DNA from: Actinomycetota bacterium
GTDB lineage: Bacteria > Actinomycetota > Acidimicrobiia > Acidimicrobiales > Microtrichaceae
Direction: 5' to 3'
DNA: 64,000 bases
Assembly: GCA_016703525.1 (NCBI GenBank)
Contig: JADJBW010000015.1
Span: 1 to 64,000 of the forward strand
Shown here: positions 1-9,516 of the stretch, piece by piece
Numbering within the stretch: the stretch's first letter is position 1
Layout of the letters: each line of letters begins with the position of its first letter
The notes under the pieces: generated by a model
Database searches by the model: none
Told to the model about the DNA's origin: nothing
What the model saw: the letters and a program-made list of their open reading frames with translations, nothing else
Translations under genes and position numbers: made by a program

Positions 1-603
1 TCGCGAGGATCGTGCCGCTGGCGAACCGGCCGGCGCGCGTTGGCAACGGCGGTGAGGTGGCGGGACACCGCAGCTGATGGACCCGTGGCGGTCTGACCAT
101 TCGACGAGCAACCCGGCCGAGAGAAGGAGCGCCAGCGATGGGACAGCCCTTCCCGATCGGTACCAGACCATCCCTCCAGCCGCGATGAGGGGCGTGGCCA
201 TCGTGGCCGGCGCCGACTGTCGCTCGCGGTGCCAGACGCGCGCCGCGTTGCCGCAGAGCGCCTGCGCCGCCAACGGAGCCGCGATCCCGACCACCACGAT
301 GGGCAAGCGGCCGATTACGCGGCCAGGCGACGGCAGCGACCACGGCGGCAGCGATGCGAGTGCCGCTCGGACTCGCGGCCGCGAGGTCGTGACCGCGCCG
401 ATCAGTAGGGAGGCTTGTGCGACGAGGGCAAGGGCGCCTTGGGTCGCGCGTTGGCCCCCTGCGGCGCGACTCGCCACGCTGGGCCGCCGGCGGCCAGGGG
501 AGGTGGCTGCAGGCGCTGGGAGAAGCCGGTTCGGTCCCCGCCCGGTGGTGCCGACCGACCAGGGGTCGACGGGGGTGCGCTCGTGGAGGTGTGAGGTCGC
601 CAT
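1..603 (-). CDS. Possible membrane protein, partial, unrecognised
   Basis: An open frame of 201 codons runs from an ATG at 603 off the left edge of the window without a stop. It starts 15 bases after the stop of the DUF5989-like gene and has a weak AAGG upstream. The translation holds a few hydrophobic stretches (roughly residues 58-70, 105-122 and 145-168) but no motif I recognise. Long open frames are common by chance at this GC content, and neighbouring genes are frameshifted, so it may be a composite of wrong and right frames. In similar carbamoyltransferase/DUF5989 clusters the partner is often a small SxtJ-like membrane protein; I cannot confirm that here. Confidence 0.3.
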   Translation of the reverse strand, partial: MATSHLHERTPVDPWSVGTTGRGPNRLLPAPAATSPGRRRPSVASRAAGGQRATQGALALVAQASLLIGAVTTSRPRVRAALASLPPWSLPSPGRVIGRLPIVVVGIAAPLAAQALCGNAARVWHRERQSAPATMATPLIAAGGMVWYRSGRAVPSLALLLSAGLLVEWSDRHGSISCGVPPPHRRCQRAPAGSPAARSSR

Positions 604-617
604 CGATCGATCGCCTT

Positions 618-788
618 TTAGAAGAGCGTGTAGATCGCTGTTGGCACAGCGGCGTGAGCGGCAGCAGCAGCGGCGGTCGCAGCCGTCAGCGCCATGGCGA
701 TCACTGGAAGCCACCACTGCCCGGTACGGACTCCGTAGCGCCAGATGTCTCGCAGCGCTCGTACGGCGAATCGGGCGCGCAGGATCAT
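618..788 (-). CDS. DUF5989-like small membrane protein
   Basis: This 56-residue protein has one membrane segment (about residues 25-47) and ends in the sequence AIYTLF. A basic N-terminus (MILRARFAVRALRDIW), a WWLP entry to the helix and a terminal (I/F)YT(L/I)F are typical of DUF5989 proteins, which sit beside NodU/SxtJ-type carbamoyltransferases in polysaccharide clusters. The start codon overlaps the reconstructed stop of the carbamoyltransferase in an ATGA, and a GAGGAAG ribosome site lies just upstream, so the two are translationally coupled. Function is unknown; a membrane accessory of glycan synthesis is inferred from context. Confidence 0.6.
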   Translation of the reverse strand: MILRARFAVRALRDIWRYGVRTGQWWLPVIAMALTAATAAAAAAHAAVPTAIYTLF

Positions 789-2588
789 CGTGCTTCCTCT
801 GGCTCGGTTGCACGGATCACGCAGCCCTCGAGCACCAGGAGGTCGAGGTTCGCGGCCCGAAAGCATCGGGAGCGTCCGGCGGGCGTGCTACGATCGGCTC
901 ACCCGCGATTGAACGACGTGTTGAGCGACGGGCACTCCGGTCTGGTTGCCGAAGGCACGATGAGTCGGTGGAAGTCGGGTCGGGTTTCGGCGTCGACGGT
1001 CTGCACCGGGGCGCTCCCGTCGACGTGGGTACACGCCGGGATGCCTGAGCGCACGTCGCGGAGCTGTGCTGCGAGGCCTCTGTGGGCGTCGCCCGCAACG
1101 TGGGCGTCGTCGCGTGGGCGCCACCCGGAAACCGGAGCGGTGAAGACCATGTACGGCGACGTGGCGCCGTCGAGGTCGAACCAGCGGTCGGCGGCCTCGG
1201 CGAGAACCGCTGGGGCGAACGGGCGGAACGACTGCGGCCCTTGGTCCGGCGATTGAGGCGGTCGATCACGGCGCTGTCGCGGAGTCCGCCAGAATCGATC
1301 GGTTTCCCAGCGCCCGCGGCCCGAACTCCATGCGGCCGCGGAACCACCCGACGATCGATCCGGCGGCGAGTGCGCGACGACCACCTCGACGAGCGCTCCG
1401 ACGTCATCGAATCGCTCGTGCTCGATCTCGGAGTCCTCGAGCCACGCCGCGATCTCGTCGTTGGTGTACGCCGGGCCGAGAGCCGCCGAGGCCATGCGAT
1501 CGCCTTGGCGTGGCTCCCGCGGGCGGTCGTCGATCTGGTGCCAACTCCAGAAGGCGGCACCGATGGCCGAGCCGTCGTCACCTGCCGCTGGCTGTACCCA
1601 GACCTCGTCGAAGGGGCCGTCCCGCCGCAGTCGGGTATTCGCGACACAGTTGAGGGCGACCCCGCCGGCGAGGCAGACAGCGCGCTCTCCCGTCAGTCTC
1701 TGAGCGAAGCGAGCGCTGCGAAGGATTGCCTCCTCGATCACCTCCTGAGCCGACCGGGCGATGTCGGCGTGGAGTTCTGTCAACTCTCCGTCGTCCGGTG
1801 GAGCGGGGGAAACCGAGCAACTCTACGCCGTGGATGTGCCATTCGGCGTCCACTTCGATAGTCGAACCAGCGTTGGTCAAGGGTGACGGCGCCATCGTCA
1901 TCGATGCGAATCACGCGGTCGCGCAGCGTCGCTGAACCGGGCGATCCGTACGGGGTGAGCCCCATCAGCTTGTATTCGTCGTCGTTCACGGCGAACCCGC
2001 ACACCGATGTGATCGTGGAATAGAACAGGCCGAGTGAGTGCGGAATCGCTGTTTCTCTCTTGATCTCGATGCGGTTGCCGGCACCCCATCCGACGGTACT
2101 GGTCGCCCATTCGCCGACCCCGTCGAATGTCAGGATGGCGGCGCGCTCGAACGGTGACGCATATACGCGGCCGCACTGTGGCTCTGATGGTGTTCGGAAT
2201 ACCGAATCTCGGCGCACCGGATTCCGTGCGTCTCGAACATCTGTGCTATTCGATAGCCGATCCACAGTTTGGATCGTGTCCACTGCGGGATGGCCTCGCG
2301 GAGCGCGGTGAATCCGCGTGGCCCGGTCCTCGCGCCGGTCGTGACGATTCGTTCCCAAACGGACTACGGTTTCTCGTGGAAGACCGCTACCACTCGGTCG
2401 TCGGCCGTCACGGCGGCCTCATCAAGGCACCACATCGCCGCATGCCGTGGCAGCGACGGGTCGTGTTTGCGACGCGTGAACCGCTCCTCGGCGGCGGCTG
2501 CGACGAGTTCGCCATCGATGAGCACGGCAGCGGCTGCGTCGTGGAAATCGGCGGAGATACCGATGACGACGTCCCTCCCGCCGGTCAT
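785..2588 (-). pseudogene. NodU/CmcH-type carbamoyltransferase, broken by several frameshifts
   Basis: Pieces of one carbamoyltransferase of about 590 residues appear in order but in changing frames. The N-terminus is VIGISADFHDAAAAVLIDG followed by AAAEERFTRRKHD, from an ATG at 2588. The centre contains ILTFDGVGEWATS and DDEYKLMGLTPYG. The C-terminal part has VCLAGGVALNCVANTRL, WVQPAAGDDGSAIGAA, FRPFAPAVL and SLNTSFNRG. The end reads LDLLVLEGCVIRATEPEEAR and stops inside the start of the DUF5989 gene. Such enzymes transfer carbamoyl from carbamoyl phosphate to sugar hydroxyls. At least five indels are needed (near 2360, 2200, 1800, 905 and 870, with more inside 1000-1500). Either a decayed gene or poor sequence; the conserved motifs are intact, which favours sequence error. 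Confidence 0.7.
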
Positions 2589-2649
2589 GCGGGGATCATA
2601 CTGGCCGAAACGTTCAGAGCCGCTCACGGCCCTGGGGTCTCGACCACAG

Positions 2650-3211
2650 TCACCTCCATGGCCTCGCCGAGGGATGCGTGGGTTGGTCGGCGCGATACTC
2701 GTCTGGCCATCGTCCGGTGAGGTAGCGATCGCTCGCGAGGAGCGTGACGGCATCGGCGCCGACCGGAACGGCGCACATGACGAGATAGCGCCCCGGGTCG
2801 CTCAAGCGATCGTCGCCGAAGCCGGGGTCACTGGACGTGCGCGGCGCGGCCGCGAGTACCACCTCCGGGATTCCGTCACCGAGAACGGCGAGTAGTTCAT
2901 CTTCGGTGAGAGCGACGAGTTCCGCAGCCGAACGGCTTTCGGACGGCGCGAGTCGAAACGCCAGGAACTCGTGGAGTTCCTGGGTCGGATTGGTGAGCTT
3001 GACTCGCGTTCCGACCGGGATCTCGGTCGGCATCCCCGGAATCTGCCCGTGGTTATCGTCACGGTGATCGGTGTCGCGCCCGGCTCGCTCGTCGTGGGCC
3101 GTTTCTCGCTTGTCGTGCTGGCGGTCGTCGCGGTCTGTTGGGCACACGATGCAGCCATCGCCAGCACGATCCCTGCGAGCGAACACTGGATCCGATGGTT
3201 GGGTCGCTGAT
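2650..3211 (-). pseudogene. Cupredoxin-like secreted lipoprotein, frameshifted
   Basis: The C-terminal frame reads IPVGTRVKLTNPTQELHEFL, then VALTEDELLAVLG and DPGRYLVMCAVPVGAD. This resembles secreted actinobacterial cupredoxin-fold proteins, whose ends carry PGRYxxxCxxPxGAD. The N-terminal part is in another frame: a hydrophobic stretch ending LAMAASCAQQ looks like a lipoprotein signal with the modified cysteine, followed by a Thr/Ser/Pro linker and ITVTITTGRF. The frames must join near 3030. An AGGAG lies before an ATC at about 3211 where an ATG would be expected, so the start is probably damaged too. Copper binding is not demonstrated; His and Cys are present in the expected strands. Confidence 0.45.
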
Positions 3212-3399
3212 GTCGACTCCTGTCGAGTGTTCTCGGCGCCGGTCCGACTCCCGACGATACGTTGTCCGGGTGGTACCACCCGATCGCCTGTGGCCTCGCC
3301 GGTCGGCATTGCGACTCCGTTGGCCGTCGCGTCGGGCTTGGCTCTCGGCAGGTGTCCTGGTGACCGTCTTTCGCGGACCGGGATCGACGCTCTGCGGCC

Positions 3400-4462
3400 T
3401 CGTTGTCCCCGGAGAAGCCTGAGCCTACGCTTGGTTCTCGACGTCGCGCTCTCGTCGTGGCCGACCCAGGCAACCACCGCATTCGTCGCATCGAGGGTTC
3501 GACCGTACGAACGGTCGCCGGGTCCGTCCGGGTATGGAGGATGCGACCGGGCTGATGCCCGGTTTCGGTTTCCGTTCGGCGTCGCGGTCGACCGAACGGG
3601 GCGGGTCGTGGTGACCGATCAAGGCAACGACCGCGTGCGTGTGATCGCTCCAGATCGCGTGGTCACAACCGTGGCCGGCGGGATGTACGGCGACGTCGAC
3701 GGGCCGGGCGCCGGTGCCGGCTTCCGCCAGCCGTATGGCATCGAGGTGGATGCTGATGGCGTGATATACGTCGCGGACACGTTCAACCATCGCATCCGCT
3801 CGATTGCTCTCGACGGCACGGTGGCGACGATTGCGGGGTCGACCCGCGGGTTCGCCGATGGTCCTGGCGGTGTCGCTCGATTCGATGAGCCGAGCGATCT
3901 TGCAATCCTGGAAGACGGAGCGCTGGTTGTGGCGGATCGGGCCAACCACCGGTTGCGTCGCGTGGACCCGGATGGAATGGTGTCGACGATCGCGGGGCGC
4001 GACGTCGGGAACTCGGACGGACGCGGCGTGGGTGTCGGGTTCAACCGCCCGACCTCGGTGGCTGTCGGGCCGGAAGGCCAACTGTACGTGGCAGACGTAG
4101 CGAACCACAGGATCCGGCGCGCCGAACCCGACGGGAGGGTCGAGACGATCGCGGGATCAGCGCCAGGCTTCTCGGATGGCGTCGGATCCTCGGCGGCGTT
4201 CCGTTTCCCGTGTGGGGTTGATGTGCTTCCGGACGGAATCTGGTCCTTGGCGGATCGGAGAACCACCGGGTCCGCCACATCGGCCGCTCCGGGAGCGTGC
4301 GGACTGTCGCCGGGTCGGGCGAGGGTTCGCTGACGGACAGGTCGACCGGGCGGAAGTTCAGCTACCCGTGCGATCGCCGTCGACCTGTCGTTCACCCTCG
4401 GTCAGGTGGCCTCGCTGAGCGCCTCGGCGATCACGTCCTGCTGCGTGAAGGTCAGCGACGGG
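3400..4462 (+). pseudogene. NHL-repeat beta-propeller protein, frameshifted at both ends
   Basis: At least five NHL-type blades follow one another, each with a pattern like GIEVDADGVIYVADTFNHRI then TVAGS..GxxDG. Recognisable blades start near 3430, 3560, 3730, 3880, 4050 and 4200. The first blade (ALVVADPGNHRIRRI) and the last (RTVAGSGEGS) lie in different frames from the long central one (about 3540-4260), so at least two indels are needed near 3520 and 4260. The start is not resolved. The 3' end overlaps the convergent aminotransferase. NHL propellers are usually secreted or scaffolding domains; no catalytic residues can be assigned. Confidence 0.55.
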
Positions 4463-5484
4463 TAGAGAGGGAGCGACAGCAGGCGTGCATACGCCGCTTC
4501 GGTGTGGACGGACATCGAGGGAGCATCGCCGTGCCCGTCGCGGTGGTAGAGGGGTTGGTGGTGGATCAGCACGTAGTGAACTGTACGCCGAACCACGTGC
4601 ATGCACCACGTTCGACTCAACGGTTCGGCGGTGGTCCACGAATAGGATGGGTGGCGGGCATGTCTGGTGCCGCTTTGGGGGTTCGCGGTGCCCACGTCAC
4701 CGGGAGATCGGCGAGCAGCCCAGGCCGTATCGGTCGGCCAGCGTGTTGCGGCGGGTGATGAAGCGGCTGAGTCGCTTGATCTGCGCCCGCCGATTGCGGC
4801 GTGCACATCCGACATTCGATAGTTGAAGCCGATTCGCCGGATCTCGTATGCCCACGGATCGAGGCCGGGCCGCCGCTCCATCCCGCCGTTGCGAAACGCA
4901 CGCATCGCCCGCGCAGCATCATCGGAGTTGGTGGTCGCGACACCGCCCTCGGCGCTGGTGATCGACTTGACCGGGTGGAGGGAGAACACACACACGTCCG
5001 AGCGCGCGCAGTTGCCGACGGGCCCGTCTGGCGTCGCGGCGCCGAGGGCGTGAGCGGCGTCCTCGATCACGACGGCAGGCCGCACTGCCAAACGTTGCCA
5101 GTCGACTGGCAACCCCGCGTAGTGGACGACCACGAGAGCGTCGGTCGCCGGCGACACGTCTTCGAGCGCCATGTTCAAGGTATTGGGGTCGATGTCGACG
5201 AACTCGACGTCGGCGCCGACGTACCGAGCGCAGTTGGCGCTCGCGACGAAGCTCAGCGACGACGTGGCGACCCGCGACCCGTGGCCGATCCCGCACGCTG
5301 CCGCCGCAGCTGGAAAGCAGCGGTTCCGCTGGAGAGGGCAACGGCGTGGCGCGCTTCGGTCGCTGCACAGATCTCGGACTCCGAGGACTCGACCGCAGGA
5401 CCTGGCTGATCCAGCCGCTCGCAGGACGTCCGCCACGGCGGCGTTTTCCGTTCCGTCGAACTCGTGCCGACCGTATGGGATCAC
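4402..5484 (-). CDS. DegT/DnrJ/EryC1 (PseC-like) PLP aminotransferase, internally frameshifted
   Basis: A sugar aminotransferase of the DegT/DnrJ/EryC1/StrS family, which aminates a nucleotide-linked ketosugar. It opens with MIPYGRHEFD as PseC/ArnB-like enzymes do, from a GTG at 5484. The PLP region is well preserved: VVIEDAAHALGA and FSLHPVKSITSAEGG, where the Lys would form the Schiff base, then FNYRMSDVHAA. The end (YARLLSLPLYPSLTFTQQD) is also good. Residues about 26-68 and 230-300 do not match the family, while other frames there do, so two pairs of compensating indels keep the frame open. The context with a carbamoyltransferase suggests synthesis of a modified amino sugar for a surface glycan. 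Confidence 0.65.
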   Translation of the reverse strand: MIPYGRHEFDGTENAAVADVLRAAGSARSCGRVLGVRDLCSDRSAPRRCPLQRNRCFPAAAAACGIGHGSRVATSSLSFVASANCARYVGADVEFVDIDPNTLNMALEDVSPATDALVVVHYAGLPVDWQRLAVRPAVVIEDAAHALGAATPDGPVGNCARSDVCVFSLHPVKSITSAEGGVATTNSDDAARAMRAFRNGGMERRPGLDPWAYEIRRIGFNYRMSDVHAAIGGRRSSDSAASSPAATRWPTDTAWAARRSPGDVGTANPQSGTRHARHPSYSWTTAEPLSRTWCMHVVRRTVHYVLIHHQPLYHRDGHGDAPSMSVHTEAAYARLLSLPLYPSLTFTQQDVIAEALSEAT

Positions 5485-5529
5485 GCGGCGAACTTACCCG
5501 GCCGACCACGGACCCGTTTGAATGGAGCC

Positions 5530-6782
5530 GTGGCACTACCTGCGTTGTCGACGACTGCACATCTGTTCGTTGCGTTGGCAACGGTGGTGGCTGTTGCCGG
5601 ACTGCACGCGATTGCCGCCGCCTCGTTCGACAACCGACGGTCCTCGGCCAGATCGCTGCCGGCATCGCGCTCGGGCCGAGCCTTCCCCGGCCGATCGCCC
5701 CGACGTCGCCGGATGGCTGTTGCCCCGGAGGCCGGTTGGGTCTTTTCGCTCGCTCGGCCAGATCGGCCTCGTTCTGTTCATGTTCCTCGTGGGCCACGAG
5801 ATGGATACCGGCGCTTGTCGGCGCCGGTCGCCGGGCGATCGTGATCAGCCAGGTCTCGATCCTCGTGCCGTTCGGGCTCGGTGCGGCGGTCGGCCCATGG
5901 AGGCATGAGACGCTCGGCCTGGAGGGGCGTGCGTTGCCGTTCAGCCTCTTCGTCGGGGTCGCGATGGCGATCACGGCCTTCCCTGTGCTGGCGCGGATCC
6001 TTCAAGAGGTGGGGCTCGCCGGCACACCGCTCGGCTCGCTGGCGCTGACCTGTGCCGCGGTCGATGACGTGACGGCGTGGTGCGCGTTGGCGGTGATCGC
6101 CGGGGTTTCGGGTGCGTCCGGGTCGACGGGGTGGTCCGGTGCTGCGGGCATGTTGGCCGCCACGGTGGGGTTCGCTGGGGTCATGTTCCTGGTTGTGCGG
6201 CCGTTGGCCAGGCGGATGCGGCCGTCGATCGTGGTGATGGTCGTGATCGCCGTCGCCGCGGCGGCGGTCACCGAGTGGATCGGCCTTCACTCGATCTTCG
6301 GCGGGTTCCTCGCGGGTGTCGCCCTCGGTGGTCGGCCCGAGCGTCGGGAGCCGGAGCGTCGGGAGGGGGTGGCTTCGGTCGAGCCCGTGGTGACGAACGT
6401 GCTTCTGCCGGCGTTCTTTGTCGTGGTCGGGTCGTCGGTTGCGATCAGCGAACTGGATCGCCCCGAACGATGGCTCGTGTTGGCGGTGGTGTTGCTCGTC
6501 GCCGTCGTCGGCAAGCTCGGGGGTACGGCGGCTGCAGCGCTGGCGTTGGGCGAGGAGCGACGCGCTGCCTGGACGCTCGGCGTTCTGCTCAATACGCGCG
6601 GCCTGACCGAGATCGTGATGCTGTCGGTTGGGCTCGACCTCGGGATCATCGACGAGACGGTGTTCACGATCATGGTCGTTATGGCGTTGGTCACGACCTT
6701 CGCCGCAGGCCCGCTGCTCCGGCGACGCTCCGCATCGAGCGGGTCGGGTCGCTCGGGCTTTGGCCCCGTCCGTGTCCCCTGA
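5530..6782 (+). CDS. CPA2-family cation/H+ antiporter, N-terminal third frameshifted
   Basis: A Kef/CPA2-type antiporter of about 415 residues with many membrane helices. Clean sequence from about 5810 onward includes FPVLARILQEVGLAGTPLG, CAAVDDVTAWCALAV (the conserved DD of the ion site), SIFGGFLAGVALG and NTRGLTEIVMLSVGLDLGII. The N-terminus is split over three frames: MALPALSTTAHLFVALATVV from a GTG at 5530, then QPTVLGQIAAGIALGPS, then LGQIGLVLFMFLVGHEMDTG. That implies indels near 5630, 5700 and 5810. It is divergent from the aminotransferase. The order of motifs is complete, so the intact gene is probably functional in the organism. Confidence 0.7.
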
Positions 6783-6796
6783 GTAAGTTCTCATCC

Positions 6797-7171
6797 GTGT
6801 CGAGCGCCAGTGATTTCCTCCGCGAGTACCTCACGGTGCTCATCCTCGGCGGTGTCGGTGCAGCGTTGGTCGGCCTGTTGCTCGGTGCCAGCCACCTGCT
6901 GCGGCCGGCTCGCCGCCAGCCCGGGAAGAGCCTGACCTACGAGAGCGGCGTCGACCCCGTCGGCACGGGCTGGACCCAGAGCCAGATCCGCTACTACGTG
7001 TTCGCACTCCTGTTCGTCATGTTCGACGTCGAGGCGGTGTTCATCTTCCCGTGGGCGACTCGCCTCGAGGCCTACGGCGGCTTCGGGCTCGTCGAGATGG
7101 GCATCTTCGTGTTCATCCTGTTGCTGGGCCTCGTGTACGCGTGGCGCAAGGGAGTCCTCAAATGGGTCTAG
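6797..7171 (+). CDS. nuoA: NADH-quinone oxidoreductase subunit A
   Basis: NuoA (124 residues) is a three-helix membrane subunit of respiratory complex I at the junction of the membrane and peripheral arms. The family signature is clear: KSLTYESGVDPVG followed by RYYVFALLFVMFDVEAVFIF, then a third helix ending in YAWRKGVLKWV. The chosen start is a GTG at 6797, which gives normal family length; no strong ribosome site is visible. It opens the nuo operon immediately downstream of the antiporter, and its last 10 bases overlap nuoB. Confidence 0.93.
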   Translation: MSSASDFLREYLTVLILGGVGAALVGLLLGASHLLRPARRQPGKSLTYESGVDPVGTGWTQSQIRYYVFALLFVMFDVEAVFIFPWATRLEAYGGFGLVEMGIFVFILLLGLVYAWRKGVLKWV

Positions 7172-7668
7172 GGCTGGTCGAGGGCGGCAAGATCCCCAAG
7201 CCGCTCGGCAAGTTGTTCAACCAGGGCCGCAAGTACTCGCTGTGGGTGTACCAGTGGGGCCTCGCGTGTTGTGCGCTCGAGATGGGCGCCGCCTTCGGCT
7301 CGCCGCGCTACGACGTGATGCGCCTCGGTGTCATCCCGCTGCCGGCGTCACCGCGTCAGGCCGACATGGTCGTGATCTCGGGAACGGTGACCGACAAGAT
7401 GGCCCCGTCGATCCGCCGCCTCTACGAGCAGATGCCCGACCCGAAATACGTCATCTCCATGGGCTCGTGCGCCAACTGCGGCGGCCCGTACTGGGACTCG
7501 TACTCGGTGACCAAGGGCGTCGATCAGATCCTTCCCGTCGACGTGTACGTCCCCGGATGCCCGCCGCGGCCCGAGGCGCTGCTCGAAGGCGTCGTCCTGT
7601 TGCAGCAGCGGATCGGCGAGGAAGACATGGCGAGCCGCTGGAGGGGTGATCCCATTGTCATCCAATGA
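7162..7668 (+). CDS. nuoB: NADH-quinone oxidoreductase subunit B
   Basis: NuoB (168 residues) carries the terminal iron-sulfur cluster N2, which hands electrons to quinone. The four expected ligands are visible: the tandem pair in LACCALEMG (Cys36, Cys37), Cys103 in MGSCANCGG and Cys133 in VYVPGCPPRPE. The ATG at 7162 lies inside the end of nuoA, and the 3' end overlaps nuoC by 23 bases, so the three are tightly coupled. Length is normal and nothing is missing. Confidence 0.95.
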   Translation: MGLGLVEGGKIPKPLGKLFNQGRKYSLWVYQWGLACCALEMGAAFGSPRYDVMRLGVIPLPASPRQADMVVISGTVTDKMAPSIRRLYEQMPDPKYVISMGSCANCGGPYWDSYSVTKGVDQILPVDVYVPGCPPRPEALLEGVVLLQQRIGEEDMASRWRGDPIVIQ

Positions 7669-8347
7669 CACCGACACCACGGCCGATGTCGAGCCCGTCG
7701 CACGCGACGAGGCTCGCGAGCAACTGCTCGGCACCATCCGGGGGTACCTGGGCGACGCCGTGGTGGGTTCGCACATCCTGCCGGGACGCGACCTGTGGGT
7801 CCGCGTCACCAACGAGGCGTGGGCCGAAGCGGCCGAGACCGTTCGCTACGCGATGGGCGCCCGGTACTTCGGGTTCCTCTCCGCGATCGACTGGATGCCA
7901 TCGCCGTTCGGACGCTCGATGGACTCCGAGGTCGATCGCCTGGTCAAGGGCGAGAGCGAGAAGGCCCCGACCGCGCAGACCACCGGGTACGCCGGCGGCG
8001 ACACGAGGTTCCAAGCGATCGCCCGTGTCGCCAATCTGCGCGACGGCTGGGGCGTCACCTTCAAGGCCGATCTCGCCGACGACGCACCGTCGATCGCGAC
8101 GTGGACCACGGTGTACGCCGGGGCCGACTGGCACGAGCGCGAGGTGTACGAAATGTTCGGCGTCGAGTTCGTCGGACACCCGGCGTTGCGCAAGATCTAC
8201 CTGCCGGCCGACTTCGAGGGGCATCCGCTCCGCAAGGACTTCCCGCTGCTGGCCCGCATGGTGAAGCCTTGGCCCGGCATCGTCGACACCGAACCGATGC
8301 CCGGTGGCGATGGCGCCGACGACGCGGACACGAAGGAGGCGTCGTGA
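7646..8347 (+). CDS. nuoC: NADH-quinone oxidoreductase subunit C
   Basis: NuoC (233 residues) belongs to the 30 kDa subunit family of the peripheral arm of complex I. The family block is present: WTTVYAGADWHEREVYEMFG and then HPALRKIYLPADFEGHPLRKDFPL. A GTG at 7646 inside nuoB is the likely start; TTG codons nearby are alternatives. The stop overlaps the GTG of nuoD. The N-terminal 45 residues and the Asp-rich C-terminus (GGDGADDADT) are less conserved and probably disordered. Confidence 0.93.
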   Translation: MIPLSSNDTDTTADVEPVARDEAREQLLGTIRGYLGDAVVGSHILPGRDLWVRVTNEAWAEAAETVRYAMGARYFGFLSAIDWMPSPFGRSMDSEVDRLVKGESEKAPTAQTTGYAGGDTRFQAIARVANLRDGWGVTFKADLADDAPSIATWTTVYAGADWHEREVYEMFGVEFVGHPALRKIYLPADFEGHPLRKDFPLLARMVKPWPGIVDTEPMPGGDGADDADTKEAS

Positions 8348-9516
8348 CCCCCGTGACCGACCGTCAGAAGCTCGCCTACATCGCGGCGAAGGCCGCCGAT
8401 GCGCGCGTGAACGTCGAACTCGAGACCGAGGGCATGACCCTCAACCTGGGTCCGCAGCACCCGGCCACGCACGGCACGCTGCGCATCGTCGCCAAACTCG
8501 ACGGCGAACAGGTCATCTCCGCCGACCCGATGATGGGCTACATGCACCGCGGCTACGAAAAGCTCGCCGAGGTCCGGTCCTACCCGCAGGTCAACGCACT
8601 CGTGAACCGCCTCGACTGGGTCGGGTCGTTCGCCAACGAGGTGCCCTTCATCCTCGCCTGCGAACAGTTGATGGAGATCGAGGCTCCGCCACGCGCCCAG
8701 TGGATCCGTACCGCCCTATTCGAGATGGCGCGCATCGCGAACATCATCTTGTTCCTCGGCGACATGGCCGCCCAGGTCGGCGCGCTCACGCCGCTGTTCT
8801 TCGCCTTCCGCGACCGCGAGTACGTGCTCAACCAGATCGAGGCCGTCACCGGGGGGCGTTTCCACCCCAACTTCGACCGCATCGGCGGCCTGAAGGACGA
8901 CCTGCCGAAGGGCTGGCTGGCCGACACCAAGGCGTCGATGCAGAAGGTGCTCGCGTTCTGCGACGAGCTCGAGGACCTGTTCGTCGGCTCCGAGATTTTC
9001 GAGGCGCGCGCTCGCGGCGTCGGCGTCATCCCGCCCGACATCGGGCTGCAGTACGGCCTGTCCGGCGCCAACATCCGCGCCTCCGGCATCGACTGGGATA
9101 TCCGTCGCGACAACAACGTCGGCCTCGTGTACGACCAGCTCGACTGGAAGGTGTGGACCCACACCGACGGCGACAGCTACGCCCGCTTCTGGGTTCGTCT
9201 CCAGGAGACGCGCGAGGCGGCGAAGATGGTCATGCAGATCTGCGACGGCGTGCCCGCCGGTCCGGTGATGGCCAAGGTGCCCCGCATCATCAAGGTGCCC
9301 GAGGGCGAGGCCTACGTGGCCACCGAGAATCCCCTCGGCGAGATGGGCTTCTACGTGGTGTCGAAGGGCGACCTGACGCCGTTCCGCGTCAAGATCCGCA
9401 CCGCGAGCTTCAACAACGTGTCGATCGCGCCGTGGCTCCTCCGGGGGGTCTTCGTGCCCGACATCGTGACGATCCTCGCTTCGCTGTACTTCATCCTGGG
9501 AGACATCGACCGATGA
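8344..9516 (+). CDS. nuoD: NADH-quinone oxidoreductase subunit D
   Basis: NuoD (390 residues) forms most of the quinone-binding cavity together with NuoB. Conserved features include LNLGPQHPATHGTLRIV near the N-terminus (the mobile loop with the quinone-contacting His), MMGYMHRGYEKLAE, and the C-terminal end GDIDR. The first codon is a GTG at 8344 in a GTGA overlap with nuoC. Downstream it overlaps nuoH by ATGA, so the usual nuoE, nuoF and nuoG are absent from this position. In mitochondria the homologue is methylated by NDUFAF7, and a gene of that family ends this cluster. Confidence 0.95.
   Translation: MTPVTDRQKLAYIAAKAADARVNVELETEGMTLNLGPQHPATHGTLRIVAKLDGEQVISADPMMGYMHRGYEKLAEVRSYPQVNALVNRLDWVGSFANEVPFILACEQLMEIEAPPRAQWIRTALFEMARIANIILFLGDMAAQVGALTPLFFAFRDREYVLNQIEAVTGGRFHPNFDRIGGLKDDLPKGWLADTKASMQKVLAFCDELEDLFVGSEIFEARARGVGVIPPDIGLQYGLSGANIRASGIDWDIRRDNNVGLVYDQLDWKVWTHTDGDSYARFWVRLQETREAAKMVMQICDGVPAGPVMAKVPRIIKVPEGEAYVATENPLGEMGFYVVSKGDLTPFRVKIRTASFNNVSIAPWLLRGVFVPDIVTILASLYFILGDIDR

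Noticed and set aside
77..1256. Two long plus-strand open frames at the left end
   Set aside because: Opposite to the carbamoyltransferase and DUF5989 genes, Arg-rich and without motifs.
1..6782. Insertion sequence or prophage as cause of the disrupted genes
   Set aside because: No transposase, integrase, terminal repeats or phage genes were found; indels alone account for the damage.
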